From JAGLSB01 sp023135955 (GTDB lineage: Bacteria; Bacteroidota; Bacteroidia; Bacteroidales; GCA-2748055): a stretch of DNA of 31,309 bases. The translations under genes were made by a program, and so were the position numbers. Within the stretch, counting starts at the first letter, position 1, and every line of letters starts with the position of its first letter. The notes under the pieces are model-generated. The model saw only the letters and a list, made by a program, of their open reading frames with translations. It was not told the origin of the DNA and did no database searches. Where the stretch lies: assembly GCA_030673645.1 (NCBI GenBank), contig DAOVIO010000027.1, positions 1 through 31,309 on the forward strand. Direction: 5' to 3'. Shown here piece by piece: positions 24,380 to 31,309 of this stretch.

Positions 24380-25819
24380 TTAATTTGAAAGATTTTGAAA
24401 AAAGTCAAAAAGTAAACGAACTCCTACGCCACTTCCCCCCTTTGTTTTGTATGAATCCACAGTTTTTAGAAAAGAAGGACCAGCGATATCAAGATGAATG
24501 TAGGGATAGTCGGTAAAATGTTCAAGAAATTTTCCTGCTGTTATAGCTCCCGCTAGTTTGCCTCCGATATTTTTCAAATCAGCTATATCAGATTTCATTT
24601 GTTCCGCATATTCATCCCAGAAGGGAAACTCAGCAATCCTTTCATGAGTATTGTATCCGGATTTTATTAATGAATCCATTACCTTTCTATCAGCATTCCC
24701 CATACCTACCATTCCCTCAGTTCCTATGGCAACCCATGCTGCTCCAGTAAGAGTGGCAAGGTCGATTACAAGCTCTGGATCATACTGTTTAGCCCAGGAT
24801 AGAGCGTCGGCAAGGATCATTCTTCCTTCTGCATCAGTATTTAAAACCTCTACAGTGGTTTCATCGTGCATAGTAATTACATCTCCGGGAACATAGGCAT
24901 TACCGTCGGGTCGATTATCAGTAGCAGGAATAAGTCCGATAACATGAATTGGAAGCTGTGCTTTGGAGATGGCATAAAATGCTCCGGCAACGGCTGCAGC
25001 ACCTGCCATGTCACATTTCATAGTATCCATAGAATCAGGAGTAGGTTTAAGGCTAAGTCCACCAGTATCAAAAACAATTCCTTTACCAACTAAAACATAT
25101 GGCTTTTTATTGACAGCATTATTTGGTTTATGCTCTAGTATACTGAATGTTGGTGGATCGACACTTCCTAAATTGACCGATAAAAGGCCGCCCATTTTAA
25201 GGGACTCAATTTTTTTCTTGTTAAAAACCTCTACCGTAAATCCGGCTTCTTTTCCCATGTCTGCAATTTCTTCAGATAACTTTGAAGCAGTTAGATAGGA
25301 GAGGGGTTCATTCACAAGAGTCCTACTATAATATACTCCCTGTACCAGCGAATTTAAGTCATTGATAGTCTTTTCTTCGATTTCCTCAGTGTGAATAGCT
25401 ATTTTTTCAAGTTTATTCCTCTTTTTATCTTTTTCCTTTAGATATTTTAGAAATTGATAATTAGTAAGTGCTAAACCTTCAGAAAACGCCAATAGCCAAT
25501 TTGGTTCACCATCAAGCAATAATACTTTTATTTCACTGATGTTGTGATTATTTAATCCGGTTAAGTATTTTGAAGCATCGCGGCGTAATGTTTCTAATAA
25601 TTTATCCTTGTTACTTTTTAAATCTTCATCAATTATATTGATGAATATTAATCTGTTATATTGATTAATAAGAATTTGTTTTTTATCGTCCTTAATCTCC
25701 TCTTTTAGATATCTTTTCTCTTCATCTGATTTAAGATAAGATGAAAAATCAGTTTTTTTTATTCCAATGAGGATAAGATTATCATTTTTATTTAGTGTAG
25801 AAGTCTTATATATGAGCAT
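24380..25819 (-). CDS. Leucyl aminopeptidase, peptidase family M17
   Basis: 479 residues. The C-terminal catalytic domain carries the two-metal site: VGKGIVFDTGGLSLKP with K246, D251 and K258, D270 in MKCDMAGAAAV, and NTDAEGRMILADAL with D329, E331 and R333. The N-terminal part (1-160) is the divergent M17 regulatory domain, here lysine- and glutamate-rich. It has no signal peptide, so it acts in the cytosol, releasing N-terminal residues from peptides as a hexamer. It is the first gene of a pair with pdxA. Confidence 0.95.
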   Translation of the reverse strand: MLIYKTSTLNKNDNLILIGIKKTDFSSYLKSDEEKRYLKEEIKDDKKQILINQYNRLIFINIIDEDLKSNKDKLLETLRRDASKYLTGLNNHNISEIKVLLLDGEPNWLLAFSEGLALTNYQFLKYLKEKDKKRNKLEKIAIHTEEIEEKTINDLNSLVQGVYYSRTLVNEPLSYLTASKLSEEIADMGKEAGFTVEVFNKKKIESLKMGGLLSVNLGSVDPPTFSILEHKPNNAVNKKPYVLVGKGIVFDTGGLSLKPTPDSMDTMKCDMAGAAAVAGAFYAISKAQLPIHVIGLIPATDNRPDGNAYVPGDVITMHDETTVEVLNTDAEGRMILADALSWAKQYDPELVIDLATLTGAAWVAIGTEGMVGMGNADRKVMDSLIKSGYNTHERIAEFPFWDEYAEQMKSDIADLKNIGGKLAGAITAGKFLEHFTDYPYIHLDIAGPSFLKTVDSYKTKGGSGVGVRLLFDFFQNLSN

Positions 25820-25949
25820 GAAATATTTTTTATATGAACTGCAAATATAGGAATAATCATCAACTTATTTCAGTGTCAAATCTACCCTTTATTGTATTTT
25901 TTATTATTATCGAAGCATCATATTATTTTTCTACTTTTACAAACGAATA

Positions 25950-27044
25950 ATGAATTATAATATGAGCATTGAGGATAAGATATTGCAATTAACAGATCTC
26001 GACTTTGATGAAGCTGTTTTTGTTTACAAGAATTTTGATCTGGCACGTTTGATGTGGCTTGCTAATGAGATCCGAAAGATAAAAGTCCCTGGGAAAGAGG
26101 TGGGTTGGATAATTGATCGTAATGTTAATATTACTAATATTTGTGTAGCACGATGTAAGTTCTGTAATTTCCATAAAACCATGAAGCAGGATGGAACTTA
26201 TATAACAAGTTTAAAGGAATACAGAGATAAGATAGAGGAAATGAAAGTTTTGGGTGGTCGTCAGCTATTATTGCAAGGAGGGCTTCATCCTGATCTTGGT
26301 ATTAGCTTCTATTCTGATTTATTTAGAAATTTAAAGAAAGAATTTCCTGAAATAAATTTGCACGCTCTGGGGCCACCTGAAATTCATTTTTTAGCCAGGA
26401 AGGAGAAGATGACATACAAGGAAGTCCTTCTTGAATTAACATTAAATGGTCTTGATAGTTTACCAGGGGCGGGTGCTGAAATTTTATGCGATGATATCAG
26501 GAAGCAGATATCCCCAGGAAAAGCAGGAAGTGATGAATGGTTAGCTGTAATGTCGGAAGCTCACAAATTGAACCTGCCCACTTCAGCAACAATGATGTAT
26601 GGCCATATTGAAAAACCGGAAGACCGAATTACGCATCTTATAAAACTAAGGGATTTACAATCGAAGAAACCTAAAGAAAATTATGGTTTTGTAACTTTTG
26701 TTCCCTGGCCATTTATGGCTGAAGGTACCAGATTGAAAAAATTGTATCCTGGCCATTACCGACAGTCAGCTGTTGAATACGTGAGGTTGGTAGCGATAAG
26801 CCGAATATTATTAAATAATATAGATCATTTGCAGGCATCATTGTTAACTGTTGGGATGAATACTGCACAGATTTGTCTTCATGGGGGAGCTGATGATCTG
26901 GGATCCATTATGATTGAAGAAAATGTAGTGTCTGCCGCAGGTGATTCTTTTCGTACGCATGCTGAAGAAATTCAGCAGATAATTAGAGGAGCGGGTTTTA
27001 CGCCGAGGCAGAGGAATCAGAAGTATGAAGGGGTGAAGAAGTGA
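25950..27044 (+). CDS. mqnC: Cyclic dehypoxanthinyl futalosine synthase (radical SAM)
   Basis: 364 residues. The radical-SAM cluster motif is CVARCKFC with C65, C69 and C72. Typical MqnC blocks follow: LLQGGLHPDL, LHALGPPEIH, LPGAGAEIL, ISPGKAGSDEWLAVMSEAH, TSATMMYGHIE and FVPWPF. The enzyme cyclises dehypoxanthine futalosine during menaquinone synthesis by the futalosine pathway. The close relatives MqnE and CofH are possible alternatives, but the LPGAGAEIL and ATMMYG blocks favour MqnC. It is transcribed divergently from the aminopeptidase gene, with 130 bp between the starts. No other mqn gene is in the window. Confidence 0.9.
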   Translation: MNYNMSIEDKILQLTDLDFDEAVFVYKNFDLARLMWLANEIRKIKVPGKEVGWIIDRNVNITNICVARCKFCNFHKTMKQDGTYITSLKEYRDKIEEMKVLGGRQLLLQGGLHPDLGISFYSDLFRNLKKEFPEINLHALGPPEIHFLARKEKMTYKEVLLELTLNGLDSLPGAGAEILCDDIRKQISPGKAGSDEWLAVMSEAHKLNLPTSATMMYGHIEKPEDRITHLIKLRDLQSKKPKENYGFVTFVPWPFMAEGTRLKKLYPGHYRQSAVEYVRLVAISRILLNNIDHLQASLLTVGMNTAQICLHGGADDLGSIMIEENVVSAAGDSFRTHAEEIQQIIRGAGFTPRQRNQKYEGVKK

Positions 27045-27092
27045 GAGGGAGAGTGATGAGAAGTGATAAGAAGAGAGGAATGAGTAATAAAT

Positions 27093-27285
27093 TTTAATGG
27101 AGAACTTGTTCCTGTTGTTTTGGGTTATTGCGAGATTATTATTAGTGTTTTTGGTTATTGGGAGATTGTTCTTTGTGTTTTTGGTTATTCGGAGATTATT
27201 ATTAGTGTTCTCGGTTATTGGGAGATTGTTTTTTGTGTTTTCGGTTATTGAGAGATCATTAGTGTTTTCGGTTATTGAGCGTAGT
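27093..27285. repeat. 30-bp tandem repeat with 60-bp higher-order period
   Basis: GGTTATTG recurs at 27123, 27153, 27183, 27213, 27243 and 27270: four exact 30-bp steps and a last one of 27. Odd units continue GAGATTATTATTAGTG and even units GAGATTGTTCTTTGTG, so the array is also a two-unit, 60-bp repeat. A degenerate extra unit lies at 27093-27122. The last unit runs into GAGCGTAGTCGAAA, a match to the dispersed 'gagcgtagtcgaa' repeats of Bacteroidota. Because 30 is a multiple of three, both strands stay open (10-residue repeats such as VFLVIGRLFF or ITENTKNNLP), but I regard neither as a gene. Confidence 0.9.
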
Positions 27286-27519
27286 CGAAATAAGCCATCA
27301 AATTCTCTTTCCAGAATCATTTCACTGATCCATTCATTTTCATTGGATAGTTCAGCATCAGGATTCAATAATTTGTTTTCATCTAAATCAATTTGATACA
27401 GTAGGGCAGAGAGTTTTTCAGGTTGAGTTTCAAGTAAATGTAATATATGTTTCTTTTATTATTTGCTCGTTTAGCTTTGATTTTTCAATTTCCGTTTTGC
27501 TTATCAGATTTTTTGTCAT
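27270..27519 (-). pseudogene. Small helical protein gene, frameshifted, end replaced by repeats
   Basis: The ATG at 27517-27519 overlaps the TGA of the DUF4837 gene as ATGA, which marks a coupled downstream gene. It reads MTKNLISKTEIEKSKLNEQI and stops after 29 residues (TGA at 27430). Removing one A in the AAA run at 27450-27452 extends it as IIKEHILHLLETQPEKLSAL, then LYQIDLDENKLLNP and SEMILEREFDGLF. This makes a compact helical protein of about 80 residues, so the downstream half was clearly coding. No stop follows in this frame: at 27288 it passes directly into the dispersed repeat and the 30-bp array. The gene is broken, or the frameshift is a sequencing error. The family is unknown to me. 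Confidence 0.65.
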
Positions 27520-28529
27520 TGTGATAGGAATCGCATTGAATATACCATTGCTTCCAGTTGACGCATCATGTTACGCTTTTTATTATTCGGATAATAGACA
27601 TAGGCATCGGCAACTACTATTTTATTTCTTTTCTTGTCGAGTATAGTATGACTCATGAAAGGTCCGCCCATGTATCCATTATGCATTTCCCACCATCCTC
27701 TTAATTCAACAATTTCCCGACCTTCAAGTAGAATGTCGTAACTGTAAGGAGGGAATATCGCTGCAGTAGTCAGATAAGAATCATCTCTTGTTCCAACTGT
27801 ATATTTTTTAAGGAAATCATTTCTTTTTTCAATTATCATTGAAGTTTTTAAATCACCTTCACCATTGTATGGATATTGATATACAAACAAAACCTGACTT
27901 GTTTTTGAGGTTTCAATTGAAATGGAGGCAAACTCTTTGTTCGAAAAATCAATATTATAACCACGAGGGATTGCCATGTTAATATTAAAATTCGCTAATA
28001 TGTTTTGTATCTCCAGATCCTTACTTTCATTGTACATATTCTCTAACCTTTTCCTGTCATAGGTTAGTATATTTTGAAGAATATTACTTCTTTCCTTGTC
28101 AATCAATGTTTCAAGAGAATAACTGTCAGGTGCTTCCATTCGGATAACAAGTTGCGGTGCTGCCCAGATATCTTCACCATATTTTATATTGGCTTGCTTT
28201 ATTTCAGGATCGACATTAACGCGAATAATTGTACGATGGAATCTAAATATTCCATCAAATACACCCTCAGAAACCTGTATAACATCAAAAATGGGTTCAG
28301 GTTGTGTAAGTGCAGGATATTCCTGCTCTAATGTTTCTCGTATCAGATCACCGGATTTATTTTTCCAGTTGAAGTTATCCATTACAACCAGAATCTCACC
28401 AGCAGCACCTGAAATTTTTGGGAGTGATATATTCCTTGAGCTTTTTGTAGTAACTCCTGTTGAATTATCACATGAATTTAAATTTACAAGACCTAGAAAA
28501 AGTATTATGATCAGCGATATATTTTTCAT
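27516..28529 (-). CDS. DUF4837 family lipoprotein
   Basis: 337 residues. The N-terminus MKNISLIIILFLGLVNLNSC is a lipoprotein signal with the acceptor cysteine at 20. The body starts with SGAAGEILVVMDNFNWK and continues with FDVIQVSEGVFDGIFRFHRT, which I recognise as the Bacteroidota DUF4837 family; its function is not known. It follows the lytic transglycosylase gene by 77 bases on the same strand and overlaps a small broken gene by four bases. The neighbours suggest a role in the cell envelope. Confidence 0.85.
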   Translation of the reverse strand: MKNISLIIILFLGLVNLNSCDNSTGVTTKSSRNISLPKISGAAGEILVVMDNFNWKNKSGDLIRETLEQEYPALTQPEPIFDVIQVSEGVFDGIFRFHRTIIRVNVDPEIKQANIKYGEDIWAAPQLVIRMEAPDSYSLETLIDKERSNILQNILTYDRKRLENMYNESKDLEIQNILANFNINMAIPRGYNIDFSNKEFASISIETSKTSQVLFVYQYPYNGEGDLKTSMIIEKRNDFLKKYTVGTRDDSYLTTAAIFPPYSYDILLEGREIVELRGWWEMHNGYMGGPFMSHTILDKKRNKIVVADAYVYYPNNKKRNMMRQLEAMVYSMRFLSQ

Positions 28530-28606
28530 TAGAATTCAGATTTGGTTGATAAAAAATAGTTTCGTTAATTTTTCCTAAGATTCATGCAAATTTTGTGCCC
28601 GTTTTT

Positions 28607-29311
28607 TCAAAAATGATTTTCAAAATTATTAAACAGATAGATGATGGCCACAAGTGCAGGAAGAAAATTACGGGCAGAATCGGTGAGATGTGGAACTAAC
28701 ATGTAATATTCCTTTGTTTTAGTACGTCTGATTTGTTGTCGGAGATAAGTCGGTCCTGCATTATAAGCCAGTAATGAAAGATTCCAGTCTTGAAATTCTG
28801 CATTCAAATAATTCAAATACTTACAAGCTGCAATAGTAGACAATGAGGGATCATTTCTGTCATCTTGATTTCCATCAATTTTAAGTCCAAATGATTTAGC
28901 AGTAATTTCCTTGAACTGCCATAATCCAACAGCCTGCGAAGGAGACACAGCACTAGGAGATAAGCCGGACTCTAAAACGGCCATGAATTTAATTTCTTCA
29001 GGAATATTTTGTTCAGCCAGAAGTTCCTCAAGCATTGGAAAGATAAGTTCGGAACGTTTTTTAAACAAAATTAGATCTTCGATTCTTTCTGTAAGAAACA
29101 AGTTAATATATGATTGAACATTTTCATCATAGAAAAGTGATAATGAGGTATTTTTATTCATCTCCGCAATTTGAATCTCATAATATAAATCAGGATGATC
29201 GAATGAAAGATTATAGTGAGATGCTCGAATAGCGATTGCTTCAATACTATAGAACTGACCATAGGCAGATGATATAAATAAGGAAATAAAAAGGATTAAT
29301 TGGAATCTCAT
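28607..29311 (-). CDS. Lytic murein transglycosylase, SLT family, MltD-like without LysM
   Basis: 234 residues with a signal peptide (1-18, ending SSAYG-Q). The SLT domain spans about 95-225: the catalytic glutamate is E114 in MAVLESGLSPSAVSP, followed by AVGLWQFKEITAKSFGL (127-143), the DDRNDPSLST block and LSLLAYNAGP. This is the MltD branch, but the C-terminal LysM repeats usual in that branch are absent. It cleaves peptidoglycan glycan strands to anhydromuropeptides in the periplasm. It is the first gene of a cluster with the DUF4837 lipoprotein. No frameshift explains the missing LysM part, since the domain ends normally. Confidence 0.92.
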   Translation of the reverse strand: MRFQLILFISLFISSAYGQFYSIEAIAIRASHYNLSFDHPDLYYEIQIAEMNKNTSLSLFYDENVQSYINLFLTERIEDLILFKKRSELIFPMLEELLAEQNIPEEIKFMAVLESGLSPSAVSPSQAVGLWQFKEITAKSFGLKIDGNQDDRNDPSLSTIAACKYLNYLNAEFQDWNLSLLAYNAGPTYLRQQIRRTKTKEYYMLVPHLTDSARNFLPALVAIIYLFNNFENHF

Positions 29312-29560
29312 ATTTTTAATTTTACTGCCAAATTAACTAAAGGGAGGCATAAATTTTAAATGAATTACTTTTTTGTATTAACAATGCTGGGAAATAGTTA
29401 ACATGAGATTAAGTTTTAGCTAATTTGAGGAGATTTATAATTTTTTCTATAACGGGGTAAATATTATTCGAGGCCAAATATAGCAGTTTGTATAGTATCA
29501 TGAACTGGTGAAATATCTAATTTAGAGTTTTTAACCTTAGTTTAAAAAGTGTTTAATATA

Positions 29561-29605
29561 TTGGAATAATAGACAAAAAATTATATATTTGTACCATAAT
29601 GGTAC
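29561..29605 (+). promoter_or_regulatory. Promoter and palindromic operator of the toxin-antitoxin operon
   Basis: TTGG at 29561-29564 and TATATTTG at 29584-29591 are spaced by 19 bases, matching a Bacteroidota promoter (exact -7 box, weaker -33). Starting on the last base of the -7 box is GTACCAT-A-ATGGTAC (29591-29605), a perfect 7-bp inverted repeat covering the expected transcript start near 29598. This is where a YefM/YoeB complex would bind to repress its own operon. The rest of the 308-bp gap from 29312 is AT-rich and shows no gene. Confidence 0.75.
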
Positions 29606-29619
29606 ACAAATAACAGTAT

Positions 29620-29871
29620 ATGATGATAATTAGCAGCAGAGAATTCAGAGACAATCAAAAGAAGTATTTTGATCTTGTGGATCAAAATAAACAAGTGATT
29701 GTTCAAAGGGGGAAAGATAAAGCATATATTCTTGCTCCAATTGGGGATATCGATTGCTTATCAGTTAATGATGCCCTGATTGAGTATGTTAAAGAAGCCG
29801 AAGTTGAATTATCTCAAGATAAATCCATTCCAATTAAAGATCCTGAAAATATATGGGAAAGTATTCTTTAG
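29620..29871 (+). CDS. yefM: Antitoxin, Phd/YefM family
   Basis: 83 residues. IISSREFRDNQKKYFDLVDQ followed by VIVQRGKDKAYILAPI is the N-terminal DNA-binding fold of the Phd/YefM family. The C-terminal acidic stretch (VKEAEVELSQDKSIPIKDPE) is the likely toxin-binding tail. Two ATG codons in a row (29620 and 29623) could both start it. It overlaps the toxin gene by 19 bases in a different frame, the usual antitoxin-first, coupled layout. Confidence 0.93.
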   Translation: MMIISSREFRDNQKKYFDLVDQNKQVIVQRGKDKAYILAPIGDIDCLSVNDALIEYVKEAEVELSQDKSIPIKDPENIWESIL

Positions 29872-30134
29872 AAATATCTTCCCGAGCCAGGAAAGAGCTT
29901 CAGGTTCATTACAAATCAGGAAATCAGTCGGTAATTAGAAAAATAGAACAGATATTCCTCGAATTATCTGAAACACCATATTCCGGTTCAGGAAACCCTG
30001 AAGCACTCAAATATAACTTATCAGGATATTGGTCAAGAAGAATTAATAAACGGGACAGGATTGTATATAGAGTAATCGAAGACAAAGTACAAGTGCTAAT
30101 TGTATCTACAATCGGACATTATGATGACAAGTAA
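29853..30134 (+). CDS. yoeB: Toxin, YoeB/Txe family mRNA endoribonuclease
   Basis: 93 residues of the RelE superfamily. The C-terminal half is diagnostic for YoeB: GNPEALKYNLSGYWSRRINK, then DRIVYRV and the terminal GHYDDK. Residues at the expected catalytic positions are E50, R69, H89 and Y90, so the toxin looks active. YoeB enters the ribosomal A site and cuts mRNA; the YefM partner neutralises it. The ATG lies within the end of the antitoxin gene. A terminator follows 16 bases after the stop. Confidence 0.93.
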   Translation: MGKYSLEISSRARKELQVHYKSGNQSVIRKIEQIFLELSETPYSGSGNPEALKYNLSGYWSRRINKRDRIVYRVIEDKVQVLIVSTIGHYDDK

Positions 30135-30150
30135 GCTTAATGTTGAGAAT

Positions 30151-30184
30151 GAAAAAGCCTAATGCTGGTGCGTAAGGCTTTTTC
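30151..30184 (+). terminator. Intrinsic terminator of the toxin-antitoxin operon
   Basis: AAAAAGCCT (30152-30160) pairs with AGGCTTTTT (30175-30183) around a 14-base loop. The A-run before and T-run after make it suitable for both directions, including the minus-strand glycoside hydrolase gene that ends at 30307. Confidence 0.8.
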
Positions 30185-30306
30185 TGGGATTAGTGGTGGT
30201 GAAATATCGAACTTCGAATTAGTAAGGCCCTTTAAAGGGGTTGTTGATATTTGCTCCTTAAATTAATATATGATTTTTTAATAGTTCAGCTAGTGTTTTT
30301 ATAAGT

Positions 30307-31309
30307 CTATTGAGGAAGTGTTCCACCATACATCTTATAAATTTCAGATCCGGCACTTAAAAATGCTCCGGTGCCGTAAACCTCTGATTTATTAGGCCAT
30401 GCCTCGCCGGGTGCGGCTCCGATGGGTTGAACATAACCTAACATGCCTTCTTCAGTAACATGACTCAATATAGCATTCCATCCTTTTTTTACTGCCTGTT
30501 CGTAATCACTCCTATCCAGGATACCTTTGTTTATCCCCCATGCCAGACCATAAGTGAAGTAAGGAAGAACCACTTGTTTCAGGAGTAGGATAAAACTCTT
30601 GCCCCAGGAGGCTCATTGCCCAGTGTCCTTCCGGAGTCTGGATATCAAGCAGTTTTTTAGCCATTTTCTTGTAGATATTCAGGAAGTATTTGTATTCTTT
30701 GCTGTCGGGATCGAGTTCATTCATTATATTGGTAAGTCCTGCAAATACCCATCCGTTACCTCGAGCCCAAAATATTTTAGTGCCATTATCCAGTTGACTC
30801 ATATATCTCTCATCTCTGTAGTACAAGTGCTCTTTCTTATCAAACAGGAAATCTGTGGTAGCCTTGTATTCACTAATCATAAAGTCGAGGTATTTTTGTT
30901 CGCCTGTAATGTTATACAGTTTTGCCCAAACTGGAGGTGACATGAAAAGAGCATCGCACCAATTCCAACGATCCTGGTGAAATGTAGTTTTCCAATTTAA
31001 TACAGACTGAGAAGGATGATACATAATAAAATTGAACTGCTCAATTGTAGGTTTTATCATTTTTTCATCCTCGAACTTTCGGTATAGCTCTATATACATT
31101 TGACCAACAGTATGATCATCAGCATGGTATTGACGACGATGAAGCATCCATTCATGCTCTTCTGCAATCTCTTTCAGCCAGTTGTAATACTTCATATTAT
31201 CATCAATCTTTGCCAATTTTACCATTCCAACATACAAAGCTCCATTTGTCCAGTCCAAAGGATGATGGGCTTTTTTTCGGCCGCTATATGTATCACGAAA
31301 ATGATCCAT
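30307..31309 (-). pseudogene. Unsaturated glycuronyl hydrolase GH88/GH105, frameshifted, 5' end outside the window
   Basis: The minus strand encodes most of a GH105 (YteR/YesR-like) alpha/alpha-barrel enzyme. Visible are ADDHTVGQMY with D65 and RWNWCDALFMSPPVW with D119 (numbered from the window edge), which correspond to the paired active-site aspartates of the family, then WARGNGWVFAGL and PTPETSGSS. After GSS the frame breaks. The missing end continues in the next frame as YFTYGLAWGINKGILDR and runs to the stop at 30307. Deleting one T in the CCTTAC at 30559-30564 restores GSSYFTYGLAWG. The enzyme removes unsaturated uronic acid from pectin lyase products. The upstream end lies beyond 31309. 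Either a real pseudogene or a sequencing error. Confidence 0.88.

Noticed and set aside
26844..27368. 174-residue minus-strand open frame with ITENTKNNLP repeats
   Set aside because: Only its first 25 residues belong to the small helical gene. The rest is tandem repeat and then antisense of mqnC, with low-complexity composition.
27097..27396. 99-residue plus-strand open frame rich in Leu, Val and Phe
   Set aside because: Its open state comes from the 30-bp tandem repeat, whose length is a multiple of three. The other strand is also open, and the end of the frame is antisense to the real helical gene.

Overview
The window is an AT-rich chromosomal segment of a Bacteroidota bacterium, most likely of the Bacteroidales/Marinilabiliales kind. 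The evidence is SprA, the giant translocon of the type IX secretion system (T9SS); a secreted protein with a T9SS C-terminal sorting domain; TAnnTTTG-type -7 promoter boxes; mostly weak ribosome binding sites; a BtuB/BtuG-type vitamin B12 uptake operon; and a DUF4837 lipoprotein. No rRNA, tRNA, CRISPR array or complete insertion sequence is visible.

Left part (1-1900): a truncated, frameshifted Rhs core fragment lies directly behind an orphan lipoprotein gene, which looks like remnants of a polymorphic-toxin locus. It is followed by two diverged direct repeats rich in simple-sequence tracts. Between them sits an unrecognised 45-residue membrane protein gene with a near-perfect Shine-Dalgarno sequence. 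An 8-bp tandem array of about 17 units comes next.

1970-6581: a cobalamin riboswitch with its own promoter leads a three-gene operon: a T9SS-sorted surface protein, a BtuB-like TonB-dependent receptor and a BtuG-like surface lipoprotein. The genes overlap by 4 bases, and the second and third start with TTG in a TTGA overlap. 6938-11855: two tandem paralogues of a CsgG/LpoB-like secreted protein, an unrecognised cytosolic protein with possible GNAT-like features, and a secreted PHP-domain phosphoesterase.

11902-25819, all on the minus strand, is a housekeeping block: leucyl aminopeptidase and pdxA, then maeB, then ruvA and sprA (sprA starts with TTG), then gcvH. 25950-29311 has mqnC (menaquinone synthesis by the futalosine route) converging on a cell-envelope cluster of lytic transglycosylase, DUF4837 lipoprotein and a small frameshifted gene that runs into a 30-bp tandem repeat. 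29560-30184 is a YefM/YoeB toxin-antitoxin module with a palindromic operator and a terminator. The window ends inside a GH88/GH105 unsaturated glycuronyl hydrolase gene carrying one frameshift.

The most interesting points are the riboswitch-led B12 operon that routes one surface component through T9SS; the cluster of TTG starts with no ATG alternative; the paralogous CsgG-like pair; the small coupled gene whose end has been replaced by repeat DNA; and the Rhs remnant behind a candidate immunity lipoprotein. Three single-base frameshifts occur in 31 kb, so indel sequencing error should be excluded before calling them biological.
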